In this document: piece by piece, positions 1-10,800 of the stretch
Numbering within the stretch: the first letter of the stretch is position 1
Layout: every line of letters starts with the position of its first letter
Assembly (NCBI GenBank): GCA_963575745.1
Contig: CAUYUJ010003002.1
Span: 1,289,336 to 1,353,335, forward strand
Source: Prorocentrum cordatum
Taxonomy: Eukaryota; Sar; Dinophyceae; Prorocentrales; Prorocentraceae
Direction: 5' to 3'
Length of the DNA: 64,000 nucleotides
Notes under the pieces: model-generated
What the model was told of the DNA's origin: nothing
The model's input: only the letters and a program-made list of their open reading frames with translations
The model's database searches: none
Position numbers and translations under genes: made by a program

Positions 1-463
1 ACCCCTTGGACCCGCCTGGAACCGTCCGGGGGCATCCTCTTTGGAGGATTCCAGGCCCCAGGAAACCTCCAAGGCGGACTAAATGCTTAACGAGAAGGTG
101 AAGTTGTTCGTGGAGGGTTCCGGAAAGCCGGATTTTCTGACGAAGACGCTGAAACAGCGTTCAGACGGGTGTAGAGGTTCCCAAAACGCTCTTCGAGGCC
201 CCCGACAGCACTCTCAAAGGGCCCCAGGAAGGAACAAGCATCAACATTCAGTAACCGCTGGAGCAACGCAACGACCCAACAGGGCCGCAAGACGGCCCAG
301 GTGGCCCTCACTCTAAGACGGCTTCCAGAAGGATCGCAGACGGAGGACCTGGCCGGGCACATGGAGTCCTTGGATTGAGGAACTTTCAGCGGTGGGCAGG
401 AGGACGCGGGGGGAAGTTCCTCTCCCTCGGCCAACTCTCGTCCTGTCCCGCCGTCCCGCCCTC
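1..463. other. GC-rich sequence without recognised features
   Basis: Both strands have open frames here, but neither gives a recognisable protein. I see no splice-bounded exon. It may include part of the 3' region of the phosphatase gene, which points leftward. Confidence 0.4.
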
Positions 464-660
464 TGCTTACCGCTTCTGTGCTCCCCCCGAGCCCTCTGCA
501 CACGCGGCGGGCCCTCGTTCTGTCCAGCCCCCTGCTTACCGCTTCTGTGCTCCCCCCGAGCCCTCTGCACACGCGGCGGGCCCTCGTTCTGTCCAGCCCC
601 CTGCTTACCGCTTCTGTGCTCCCCCCGAGCCCTCTGCACACGCGGCGGGCGCGCGGGGCG
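464..660. repeat. 69-bp tandem repeat, three copies
   Basis: Near-identical units start at 464, 533 and 602 with TGCTTACCGCTTCTGTGCTC. A diverged fourth relative lies at about 1085-1185. Each ends with a GGGGCGGCGACGGGGC run and passes into a GTC microsatellite, so repeat plus microsatellite was copied as a block. Confidence 0.85.
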
Positions 661-672
661 GCGACGGGGCGA

Positions 673-704
<32 letters not shown>

Positions 705-710
705 CTCGTC

Positions 711-755
<45 letters not shown>

Positions 756-1020
756 CTCGTCGTCGTCGTCGTCGTCGTCGTCATCGTCGTCCTCGTCGTC
801 GTCGTCGTCGACGTCGTCGTCCTCGTCGTCGTCGTCGCCACCGCCGCTGCCGTCGTCGCCGCTGGCGCCGCCGCCGCCGCCGTCGTCGTGGTCGTCGTCG
901 TCGTCGCCGTCGTGATCGACGTCGTGGTCGTGCGCCGTCGTCGTCGTCGTCGTCGCCGTTGTCGTCGTCGCCGTCGTGATCGACGTCGTGGTCGTGGTCG
1001 TCGCCGTCGTCGTAATCGGC
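661..1020. repeat. GTC/GAC trinucleotide microsatellite
   Basis: A long imperfect run of TCG units with scattered CTC, GCC and GTG variants. Translations in any frame are homopolymers and are not evidence of coding. Confidence 0.9.
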
Positions 1021-1079
1021 ATCTTTCTCCGCTGTTCTATTTGGACTCCTGTACATGTCCCTCTCCCTCGGCGCCCTGT

Positions 1080-1173
1080 CGTCCCGTCTCGTTTCCTGCT
1101 CTTAGCTTCTGTTCTCCGACCCCCCCCCCGCCTGCTGCATGCGCGGCGGGCGCGCGGGGCGGCGACGGGGCGG

Positions 1174-1215
<42 letters not shown>

Positions 1216-1633
1216 ACGTCGTCGTCCTCGTCCTCGTCGTCGTCCTCGCCGCCGCCGTCGTCGTCCTCGTCGTCGTCATCGTCGTCGTCGTCGTCATCGT
1301 CGTCTTCGTCGTCGTCGGCGGCGTACTCGTCGACGGCCTCTCACATTAGTCCGCCCCTGTTTCTTGGAGGCAGTTTGGAGGCGTCGTGGGGGCCGTTTGG
1401 AGGCTCTGGGGGGGCTCTTTTCGGCCTTCGTCGTCGTCGTCGTCGGCGGCGTAGTCGTCGTCGGCCTCTCGCATTAGTCCGCCCGTCTCTTGGAGGCTGT
1501 TTGGAGGCGTCTTGGGGGCCGTTTGGCGTCGGCGTCGTCGTCGTCGCTGTCGCTGGCGTCGTCGCCGTCATCGTCGTCTTCGTCGTTGTCGTCGTCGTCG
1601 CTGTCGCTGGCGTCGTCGTCGTCATCATCGTCT

Positions 1634-1666
<33 letters not shown>

Positions 1667-1705
1667 GCGGCGGCGGCGTACTCGTCGTCGGCCTCTCCCG
1701 TTCGT
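1080..1705. repeat. Second GTC microsatellite block with interspersed GGAGGC repeats
   Basis: TCG runs at about 1181-1330, 1428-1460 and 1530-1690 alternate with a unit containing TTGGAGGC..TTTGGAGGCGTC, seen near 1365, 1491 and 1718. This is a compound array of about 130-230 bp higher-order units. Confidence 0.75.
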
Positions 1706-2460
1706 CCGCCCCTGTCTCCGGGAGGCAGTTTGGAGGCGTCGTGGGGGCCGTTTGGAGGCTCTGGGAGGGCTCTGTTCGGCTTCTTGGGGGCTTGTCGGAC
1801 CTCTTGGTTGCCGTTTGGGGGCTCTGTGAGGGCTCTTCCGGGCCTCATGAGGCTCCTCGGGGCCGTCTTGGGTGCTGGACGGCGCCTCTAGGGCCGTCTT
1901 GGGGGCCGTCTGGAGCCATCTTGGGCGCCATTTGGATCGTATTGGGGCCATCTTGGGCTCTCCTGGGCCCCTCTTGTGCGTGTCTTGGGGTCTTCTCGGG
2001 CCGTTCTGGGCGCCTCTTTGGCCGTCCTGGGGCCGTCCGGGCCATTTTTGGGCCATCCTGGGGACTGTCTTGGGCGATCGCTGGGACCTGTGGAGGATTC
2101 GATTAGGAAAGTGTCGAATCCAGTAAACATGTACAGTTGACAATGGGAATGTGACGTTTTTTTGCTCCGTGGAGTCCCCATGGGGGATCCCGTGGACCCC
2201 CAGGGCGTTTTTGGGGCGCAGGGGGACGTCTGGAGAACGTCTTGGGCCGCCTGAAAGCCGTCTTGGGTCGTCTGGGGGCCTCCGTGGGCAGTCTCGGGGC
2301 TATTCTGGGAAGCTCCGGCGCCGCGTGGGGCCTCTCCCGGGACCCTCAGGGGAGCTCCGGCGCCGTTTAGGACCTCTCTGGGTGCCTTCCGGAGCCGTTG
2401 CAAAGCCCCTGGGAGGCCCCGGGAACTTCGGGGAGCCAGGGGCCCACGCAAACCCACAAA
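1706..2460. repeat. Degenerate GGGCCGTCTTGG-type short-period repeat
   Basis: Many loose copies of CTTGGGGGCCGTCT and related strings at 15-30 bp spacing. The same sequence style recurs at 12960-13560, 14200-14640, 19185-19420, 46010-46200 and, reversed, at 61200-61720. No gene was recognised. Confidence 0.6.
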
Positions 2461-3130
2461 GCACCTTTCGGATTTATGTGAATGGATATGTGTCTATATA
2501 GTCACATACGGAGAAAAAGAGAAAGGGAGAGAAAGAGAGAGAGAGAGAGAGAGACAGGAAAAGAGAACGAGAGAGAGAAAAGAGGAAGAGAGAGAGGGCC
2601 TCGGGCTCATCGCTCCGCCCCTTTCTTCGTCTTCTCCGCCCTCCCCACTTTGTCAGCAAGGCGAGCCGATCGGGCCTACGGGCCCGACGGCCCTTTCGTC
2701 TCTAAAGCTGGAGGCACTCCCAGCCCGCTGGTCTAGGAGGTTGGAGGCCTGCGATGGAGAGACGCCGACAAGAAGAACGCCCGACTCGGGATGGAGGGAA
2801 GACAGTAGTATACAGATTGAGTCGTTGTCGTGGAGAGGAGAGAGAGATAGAGATAGAGAGAGAGAGAGAAAACAAAAAAAGAACATAAAAAAATGATGCG
2901 GAGGAGGGAGGAATAGGAAGATCCAGACATCCTCCTATCTGACTGTTTCTTTGGGCGGCCCCAGAGGTCCTGTCTCGACCCCTTCCCTGGCCGACGATTT
3001 GATTCCCCAGAACTGTTTCTTGGAGGGCCAAGAGCCCGATAGCTGGCCCCAGGGGCCGACATCGAGGAAAACGCCCGGCTTGAAGAAAACACCTCGTCGG
3101 AGATCTGGGTAGGCAAGTGCTTCGTGACCA
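2461..3130. other. GA-rich tracts and unassigned sequence
   Basis: (GA)n tracts lie at about 2515-2605 and 2838-2885. The rest has no recognisable coding or repeat relationship within the window. Confidence 0.5.
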
Positions 3131-3134
3131 TCTT

Positions 3135-3340
3135 CAGAGAGAGAAGACACATGGCATAAACGTTAACTCTCGACGTTCCGTGCGGATGTATTGGATCAGC
3201 GCTGGGTCCCCCATCCCTGGCGCACGGAGCGCGCCAGGGGCGGCACTGCAGGCGCCGCCAGGGGGCTTCGGCGCAGGTTCATGAACTCTGCGCGTACCGT
3301 CGAAGGATTATGCTTATGTAGTTGTTTCTGCTTCGAATCT
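3135..3340. mobile_element. TIR-C family element (copy 1)
   Basis: The left arm (GCATAAACGTTAACTCTCGA, then CCGTGCGGATGTATTGGATC) and the right arm (GCGCGTACCGTCGAAGGATT..) are imperfect inverted repeats. The core holds GCGCTGGGTCCCCCATCCCTGG facing GGCGCCGCCAGGGGG. It is related to the copies at 27.5, 28.3 and 47.9 kb. It has no coding capacity, so it is a non-autonomous, MITE-like element. Confidence 0.6.
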
Positions 3341-3344
3341 TCGT

Positions 3345-3664
3345 CACCTTCTCCTCCTTCTCCTTCTCCTCCTCCTCCTCCTCCTCCTCCTCCTCCCTCC
3401 TCCTCCTCCTCCCCCTCCTCCTCATCACTCCTCTCCTCCTCCTCCTCCTCGTTTTCCTCCTCCTCCTCCTCCTCCTCCTCCTCGTTTCCTCCTCCTCCTC
3501 CTCCTCCTCCCTGGCGAGGGCCGGGCTCGTGAACGGATGCACGAGCTGTGCGCCCCTCCCTGGCTGCCACCTCCCTCCCTCCTCCTCCTCCTCCTCCTCC
3601 TCCTCCTCCTCCTCCTATCCTCATCCTCATCCTCTCATCCTCATCCTCATCATCATCCTCATCC

Positions 3665-3695
<31 letters not shown>

Positions 3696-3696
3696 G

Positions 3697-3742
<46 letters not shown>

Positions 3743-3743
3743 G

Positions 3744-3776
<33 letters not shown>

Positions 3777-3780
3777 GTCG
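3345..3780. repeat. CTC then ATC trinucleotide microsatellites
   Basis: A (CTC)n run at about 3345-3610 is followed by an (ATC)n run at 3616-3777. Reading frames across them give Ser/Leu or His/Ile homopolymers. Confidence 0.95.
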
Positions 3781-4045
3781 TCAACCACGCGCAGAGAGGA
3801 GAAGGGGGAGGGGGAGAGGCTTCTAAGAAGCACCCCTGCTTCTTAGAAGGCGCGGGCCTTATCTATAGATGTGGAGCCTCCTCATTTTGTCAACCACACG
3901 CAGAGGAGGGAGTGGGGGAGGGGGGGAGGCTTCTCAGAAACAACCCTGCTTCTCAGAAGGCGCGGGCCTTATATCTGTAGATGCGGAGCCGGCGCCTTTT
4001 GAGCAGCCTCCCTCAAAGGATCCGTCCCACTTCCCCTTGACCCCG
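3776..4045. mobile_element. TIR-G element with adjoining half copy
   Basis: The half copy (about 3776-3895) and the fuller copy (about 3896-4045) each hold GTCAACCACRCGCAGAG, a G-rich strip, a GGCTTCTNAGAAR palindrome and GGCGCGGGCCTTAT..TAGATG. The fuller copy continues into a right arm (GCGCCTTTTGAGCAGCCTCC) that mirrors the left. A third copy is at 21487-21620. Confidence 0.55.
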
Positions 4046-4109
4046 TTATGCGCGCTGCCAATCTTGAGAAGTTTCCATCGCCAGTCCCCCCCCGTACATG
4101 AGAGCCCAA

Positions 4110-4310
4110 CATCGAATCGATAAGTCGGATCGGCGATCGAAATGAGTCGGATCGGCGGGAATCGGCAGCCGAGTCGGGTGGAGTCGAGTCGGCGGACATC
4201 GGCAGGCTAGTATGTCTCCAGTAAAGAATCGGAGCCCAAATCGGAATCCGAAGCGGAATCGAGTCGGAACCGGAGGCCATCGAAGTCGAAACGCATCGCA
4301 TCGCAGGGAT
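4110..4310. repeat. Short GAATCGG/GAGTCGG repeat
   Basis: Loose tandem strings such as GAGTCGG, GAATCGG and AATCGGA at 8-12 bp spacing. No coding signal was recognised. Confidence 0.6.
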
Positions 4311-4355
4311 CGAACCGACCCCTGTCCGTCCCCCCCAGTGAGGAGGGCAGGAGGC

Positions 4356-4391
4356 CCCATCAGCAGCAACCGGATGGGCAGACCGCGGGAC
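4356..4391 (-). pseudogene. Decayed duplicate of exon g (catalytic His to Arg)
   Basis: Aligned with exon g by eye, 42 of 48 bases match, including flanking intron bases. Three of the six differences are synonymous. The catalytic codon CAC is CGC here (THG becomes SRG), and the donor AG/GC has become GG/GC. It lies 497 bp beyond exon g, on the same strand. It may be a dead duplicate or an alternative exon that would give an inactive protein. Confidence 0.6.
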
Positions 4392-4414
4392 CCATGGAGG
4401 CCCCGACCCGCTCC

Positions 4415-4540
4415 CCGGGACCGGCTTTTCCTCCCGAGTCGTCTTGTGGACGCTCCCGAGGCCCGGCGAAGGGCCTCCAGAGGCAGACAGTGGCCAGAAA
4501 CCTCCCGTCCGGAGGTTTTGATGACGCGATCATGTCTGGG
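4415..4540 (+). repeat. Half copy of TIR-D element
   Basis: It resembles 17395-17515 and 54040-54140: GGGACC, TCCTCCCGAGTCGT, GACGCTCCCGAGGCCCGGCG, then a GGCCAGAAACCTCCCGTC end. It is more diverged than the other copies and the opposing arm is absent. Confidence 0.5.
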
Positions 4541-4852
4541 TTCCCTCCCCTCCCAGCGGCGGTGGACAAGCCTCCCTTCCTCCTCCTCCTCCTCCTCCGC
4601 CTCCTACTTCTTCTCCTGCTCCTACTTCTTCTCCTGCCTCCTACTTCTCCCCCCCAGCGGCGGTGGACAATCCTCCCTTTAGTAAGCCTCCCCTCAGCGA
4701 AAACGGCCTGGGACCGAAGCCGACGGGCCTGGACCCGCAAAACATGACGACCGCGACGCCCTCTCGCGAACGGAAAACGGCCAATTCCTTCATCGACGTG
4801 TCAGGGCAGGAGGTCTATCCACCTCCGACCCCAGCGAGGGGGGGCAGGAGGC

Positions 4853-4888
4853 CTCATCAGCAGCAGCCGGATGGGCAAGCCGTGGGTC
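4853..4888 (-). CDS. Histidine phosphatase exon g, micro-exon with second catalytic His
   Basis: 36 nt. The acceptor is GCCGAG/GACCCA. One base completes Val199, followed by THG (His201) and LPIRLLLM. The donor is probably ATGAG/GCCTCC (GC type). THGL.IR.LLM is the standard second-histidine motif of the family. No following exon was found to the left, so the C-terminal part of the protein is presumably outside the window or was overlooked. Confidence 0.75.
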
Positions 4889-7800
4889 CTCGGCTCGGAG
4901 AGCACGCTCCGACCCCCCATGGGCGGTGCCCGGCCACGGCTCCCCGGGCGGGACAGGGAGGCAGGCTGGACAAATAGGCAGGCTGGACAAGAAGGAGGAG
5001 GAGGAGGAAGTTTGGAGGAGAGGGCAGGAAAAGGCAGGAGGAGGATGAGGAGGAGGAGCAGGAGGAGGAGGAGGAGGAGGAGGAGCAAGATGAGGAGGAT
5101 GAGGAGAAGGAGGAGGAGGAGGATGAGGAGGAGGAGGAGGAGGAGGAGGAGGGGGCAGGAGGAGGAGGGGGCAGGAGGAGGCAGGAGGAGCAGGGGGCAG
5201 GAGGAGGCAGGCGGCACGAGGAGGCAGGAGGAGCAGACGGCATGAGGTGGAGGAGGCAGGCGGCACGAGGAGGCAGGCGGCACGAGGAGCAGGCGGGGGG
5301 AGGAGGGGGAGGCAGGAGGAGCAAGAGGCGTAAGGGTGGGGCAGGAAGGCAGGGCGAGGAGGCAGGATGCAGGATGCTGGCCAGAGGCAGGCAGGAGGAG
5401 GAGGAGGAGCCAGAGGAACACCAGACTGCATCAGCGTACGTACATGGTCGGGCGTTCGCGCGGATTTCTGCTTCGGCGCTGGGCGCCCCCTCCTGCTGCT
5501 GACCCCTCTCCACCCTTCTCTTCCCCCAGCCGATCGCCTGCCTCAACAGGAGGATGGACAAGGAGGAGGAGGAGGAGGTGGAGGAGGAGGAGGGGGAGGA
5601 GGACATGGATCCGTAGGGGCAGGACGGGGAGGAGTGGGAGGAGAACCTGCGGGTGAGGAGGACGGGGCAAGACCACGCACGCGTCGCACTCGGTGCGTTG
5701 ACCGATCGGCAGTCTGTCATCCTCATCGGAGGTCGGAGGATGAGATCGCAGTGGGACGAAGACCCCCAACGGGGAAATCGTTTCGTTTCGTTCGTGTCGT
5801 GCGTGCGGGCGAGGCGAAGCTGCGTGGGCGCGCGAGAGGAATGAACCCACCGCTGCTAGGGCGAAGTCAAGACAAATGATTCTCCTCCGCCGTCCGTCAG
5901 GCGGTGGCTTGAGCGATGTCCCGCGGTGTTCCGTGGTGTCCCTTGGTGTCCGCCGCTGCTAGGGCAAAGTCATGACAAATGTTTCTCCTCTGCCGTCCGT
6001 CCGGCGGTGGCTTGAGCGGTCTCCCGCGGTGTCCCTTGGTGTCCCGTGGTGCCCGCCATTGATAGGGCGAAGTCAAAACAAATGTTTCTCCTCCGTCCGT
6101 CTGGCGGTGGCTTGAGCGGTGTCCCGCGGCGTCCCGTGGTGTCCCGTGGTGTCCGCCGCTGCTAGGGCGAAGTCAAGGCATATGATTCTCCTCCATCCGT
6201 ACGGCGGTGGCTTGAGCGGTGTCCCGCGGTGTCCATTTGTGTCCCGTGGTGTCCGCCGTTGCTAGGGCGCAGTCACGACAAATGATTGTCCCTCGTTCGT
6301 CCAGCGGTGGCTCGCGGTGTCCCGTGGTGTCCCGTTGAGTGCGATCGATAGTGAAATCGATCGTGACATCGATAATGAGATCGTTACTGAGATCGATGTG
6401 GTGCCCCGAGGTGTCCCGTGGTGTCCCAAATAGTGAGATCGATCGTGAGACGGAACGTGAGATCGACAGGTGTCCTGTGGTGCCCCGGTGTCCCTTGGTG
6501 TCCCGTAAAGGGAGATCGATAGTGAGATCGATAGTGAGATCGATGTGGTGCCCCGAGGTGTTCCGTGGTGCCCCAAAACAAGGGGATCGATAATGAGATC
6601 GATAATGAGATCGACAAGTGTCCCGTGGTGTCCCGTGGTGTCCCGTTGAATGAGATCGATAGTGAGATCGACAGGTGTCCCGTGGTGTCCCGTGGTGTCC
6701 CGTGGTGTCCCGTGGTGTCCCTTGGTGTCCCGTCGAGTGGGCTCGATAGTGAGATCGGTCGTGAGACGGAAAGTGAGATCGAGAGGTGTCCCGCGGTGTC
6801 CCATGGTGTCCTGTGGTGGCCCGTGGTGTCCCGTGGTGTCTCGTGGAGTGCGATCGATCGTGACATTCGATAGTGAGATTGACAAGTGTCCCGTGGTGTC
6901 CCTTGGTGTGGGATCGATGGTGAGATCGATTGAGTCAGATGTTGGTTACCCCCACTCTCCCCCCCCCCCACAACCTCCTCATCAACCGAAGGGTAGTCGT
7001 ATAGGCAATGATGTAATAATCCGTCCTCGTCGTCCTCCTCCTCCTCCTCCCCATTTCCCTTCTTCTCCGCTCTCTCCTCCCTCTCAACACTTTCACTCCT
7101 GCTGCTCCTCCCCATCCTCCTTCCCCTCATCGGCCACCTCCAGCCTCCTCCACCCCTCTCTCCCCTTCCTCTTCGTCGTCGTCGTCCTCCTCCCTCTCCT
7201 CGTCCTCCTCCTCCTTCTCCTCCTCCTCCTCCTCCTACGTTGCCTAAGCTTGAACACCAACCTGTTTCTCAAGCATCTTTCGTAATGCGTAACTCCTCCC
7301 TGTCGCACCCCCGCATGTGCTGGTAGGGCAGGCCGTGCGTTTCGCCTCGGACCCCCACACCATGTACGATCCCGAGGCTTGAACTTTGCAGCAGGTTCAC
7401 GGATGGAGGGCGGACCCTGCTCAAGATGTGGCTCTCGCCTCGGCCCCGCGCACATTCGACGCAGAAGTTGGCGACAACTTCACGGTTGGAGGGCGGACCC
7501 TACTCAAAACGTGGCTCTCGCCTCAGCCCCGCGCACATTCGACACAGAAGTTGGCGACAACTTCAAGGATGGAGGAGGGCTCCTTTTTCCAAAATGTGGC
7601 TCTCGCCTCAGCGCCGCATGCATTCACCTTAAACGTTTGCAACATGTTCACGATTCGTAGGCCTGGAATACCAGGAGTGGTGTTCTGGCACGTTTAGGAT
7701 TGCCAGGACGAACCAATAACGCAACTTCGCGGCGCTGAAGTCCCAAATCTAGTGTCCGGGCATGGTTGGAGATTCTCAGGCGGGTATATTACAATGGGTC

Positions 7801-10800
7801 ACTCCTGGCAATGCACATCAATTCGTATCGGGACCTATGGAGAGGAAACTTAGAGGAAGGGTTTTAGCACAACGCTGTTGACGCATCTTGAGATTACACT
7901 GGTCCTCATCGCTCCTCCTCCTCCTCCTCCTCTTCCTCCTCCTCTTCTTCGTCTTCTTCTTATTTTCTCCTCTCTCCTCATCTCTCCTCCTCTTCCCCGA
8001 GGGGGGACGTCAGAGGGGTCTGGCTCAGTGGGGGAAATCATCGAGCTGGAATCGGCGATGCATCGCCGACAGATCGGCGAGAACTCCCTGATAGCGGCGG
8101 ATTCGCACGTTCCTGGGCAGGTTGACAGGTTGGCTATCGGGCCCCTGTCGACGATGCATCGGCGATCCAGGGTCGATGCATTCGCCCCAGAGCCTAGCCC
8201 CCACCGGAGCGGTGCCCATTGGCTTTCAGGTCGTAGATCGGCTCCTTGGCGGCCGTTCGGGGCGATCTGGGGCACCACCAGAACGCTCTCGGCGAGTCGC
8301 GGCCAATGGACAGCATCACGAGGCTAGAAAGCCGACGAGAACCCACGAGAACGTCCGGAAACGTCGGACCTCGAGCCTCAAGACTTCGCCCCCCCCTTAT
8401 TGAGCAAGGCCCGACCGTCCCGGCATTTCTTTAGACCTACCACGGCATGTTTTTGAAACAAGAGAATGTCCACATAGCAACAACAACGTGCTTTCAACAC
8501 GCAGCCGAAGTATGGAAACAAACCGACCTCAGCCAGAAATGCTTCCAGAACACGCCGTGCAAACCACAAAAGGCCCGTAGACTATTCTCTGGTGGGCGTG
8601 GGCCTCTGAGGAAGCTACGGCGCGGCCGCCGTGCGTTCTTCCCCCCGCCCAGTTCTTCCCCCCCCCCCCGCCCTGCATCCGCCTCGCGCTTCGCCGCGGC
8701 GGTTCCCAGGGAGGGTGGGGGGGAGGGAGTCAGGAGGGGGAGGTGGGCGAGGCGGAGGGCGAGGCGGAGGGCGAGGAACGGAAGGGGTTGGGGGAGGGGG
8801 AGGGGGAGGAGGAGGCGGACACTTCGCCTCTGCTTGACCCCACCCTTGTCCCTGCTCCCTCCCGCGGCCACGCCCAGCGGCCGAGCAGGGACAAGGCGCG
8901 GCCGCGGCCCCTCCCTGTCCCTGCTCCCTCCCTTCCCCGAGCGCCTGGGGCGCGCGCGCGATCGCTGGAGCGCGCGCGCAGGCCCGTCGAGCCCGGGGCA
9001 GCACCAGGCACGTGTCGTACTCGTCGCGCCGCCCGATGAGCAGCCCGTTCGGGCCCTCGGAGAGGAGCCGGTCCCAGAAGCAGGAGACGCGGTCCTGGGC
9101 GGGGGGAGCGCGCGCCCGCGGGCGGGGGGAGAGAGGGCGGGGCGCCTGCGTCGGCTCTCGGCGGCCGTTTCGCGCCTCCAGGTGCTCTCCAGCGGCTCCT
9201 CCCTCCTCCCTCACTCCTCACTCCTCACTCCTCCTCACTCCTCACTCCTCCTCCTCCCTCCTCCTCCTCCTCCTCCTCCTCCTCCTCCTCCTCCTCCTAC
9301 TTCTTCTCCTGCTCCTCCTACTTCCCCTCCTCCTCCTCCTCCTCCTGCACCTGCGCCTCGCCCAGGGCTCTTCTGGAGGTGCACGGGCCGCCCCGAACAG
9401 CCAGAGACACGAAAAAACGCAGACATTCTCTTGGCCGTGCGGGGAGTGCGGGAGACGGGCCCGTTGCGCGCCCGCAGACGGGCCGGGCCACCCGGGGCCC
9501 AGAGAACAGAGAAAGGGGAGGAGGAGGAACAGCTGGAGGAGGGCTGGAGATGATGGACAAGAGTCGGAGCGGCAGCAGAAAGGGCACCGCCCCCACCCCG
9601 CCTCCTCGATCGGGGGGCTCTTGGGCGTTCCTCACTCCTCACTCCTCACTACCCTCACTCCTCACTCCTCACTCCTCACTCCGCCCCCTCGATCGGGGGC
9701 CTCCTCACTCCCCACTCCTCACTCCCCTCCTCGTCGCTGCTGCTCCCTGTCCGGTTCGCAGCTCCCCCCAACCGCATCTCGCAACCTGAGGTCGCACTCC
9801 GCACCGTGGTTTCGCCGAGCCCCAGGGCCGCAAGCAAAACGGCTGGGGATGAAGAGCCTGTCCATCGGCCCTCGATCCTCGATCGATGGCGACGACGAGG
9901 ACGAATACCTACCATGCTGGCCTGCTCTGAGTCACCAGGAGACCTGGTGGAATGCGTGGAAGCCAAAAGGTCTCCAGGCAAGTCCAGACCCAGGTCAGCA
10001 TCGAACTGGCAAGTCTTATCAATTCGGACGGTGTGTCGGATCGGCTGCATCGGCACGAAATGGACATTTACTTGGGACACGTGCTATGCCTTATGCAAAA
10101 AAAGTTTCGAACAACAAAAACTGCACAATCCCCCCTGCCTAACCCGCACAGCCCGTCTAAACTAAGAAATGCGAGGACCTCCCGCGCGGGAACCGCTGCC
10201 GTCATCATAATACCGACCATGTCTCGAGCGGCGGTCGTATCCCGCTCAGGAGCCAATAAGACAGCGTCACCAAGGATCAAGACTCCAGCACATGCCACTC
10301 ACATCCATAAATCCTCCCTCCTTGATTTCGTCATACCCTCCTTTCCTGTATTTTACTTCCCTCCCTCCCTCCAATTCTCTAACTGCCACTCGCCATCACT
10401 GCCACGCGCCACCTCCCACTGGGCGCCGCGTCTGAGACATCCTCGCAATCCTGGCCCAAGCCTGAGGTGGTAGAACCCACTCCGACCAAAGTATCCTCCG
10501 AACTCCCAACTCCCAGATGCCGTGGTCTGGCCCATTTCGACAAGCAAACGCTCGCACATCTGGGCTTACAGATGCACTGACCTGCGGCAGCCATGCCAAT
10601 TTGCCTGGAGGCATCCTCGCCATTCCATTCTGGGCTTTGGGACGCCCAGCCCCAAGGTGGTCCGGTCAGTTTCGCCTGAGAAACCCTCGCAGCTCTGGGC
10701 TCGGAGGCGCACCTGAGCTGGCAAGGCAGACTTTGCCTGAGACATGCTCGCAACTCTTGCCTCACAGATGCCCTGACTTGAGGTGGTTCGGCCCGTTTCG

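Noticed and set aside
3616-3833. His-, Ile- or Met-rich proteins from the ATC repeat, and similar Asp-rich or Ser-rich frames elsewhere
   Set aside because: They are translations of trinucleotide microsatellites in every frame and strand. No start context, domain or splice signal supports them.
5851-6940. CRISPR-like direct repeats
   Set aside because: Repeats are adjacent and imperfect with no unique spacers. It is an ordinary tandem array in a eukaryotic intron.
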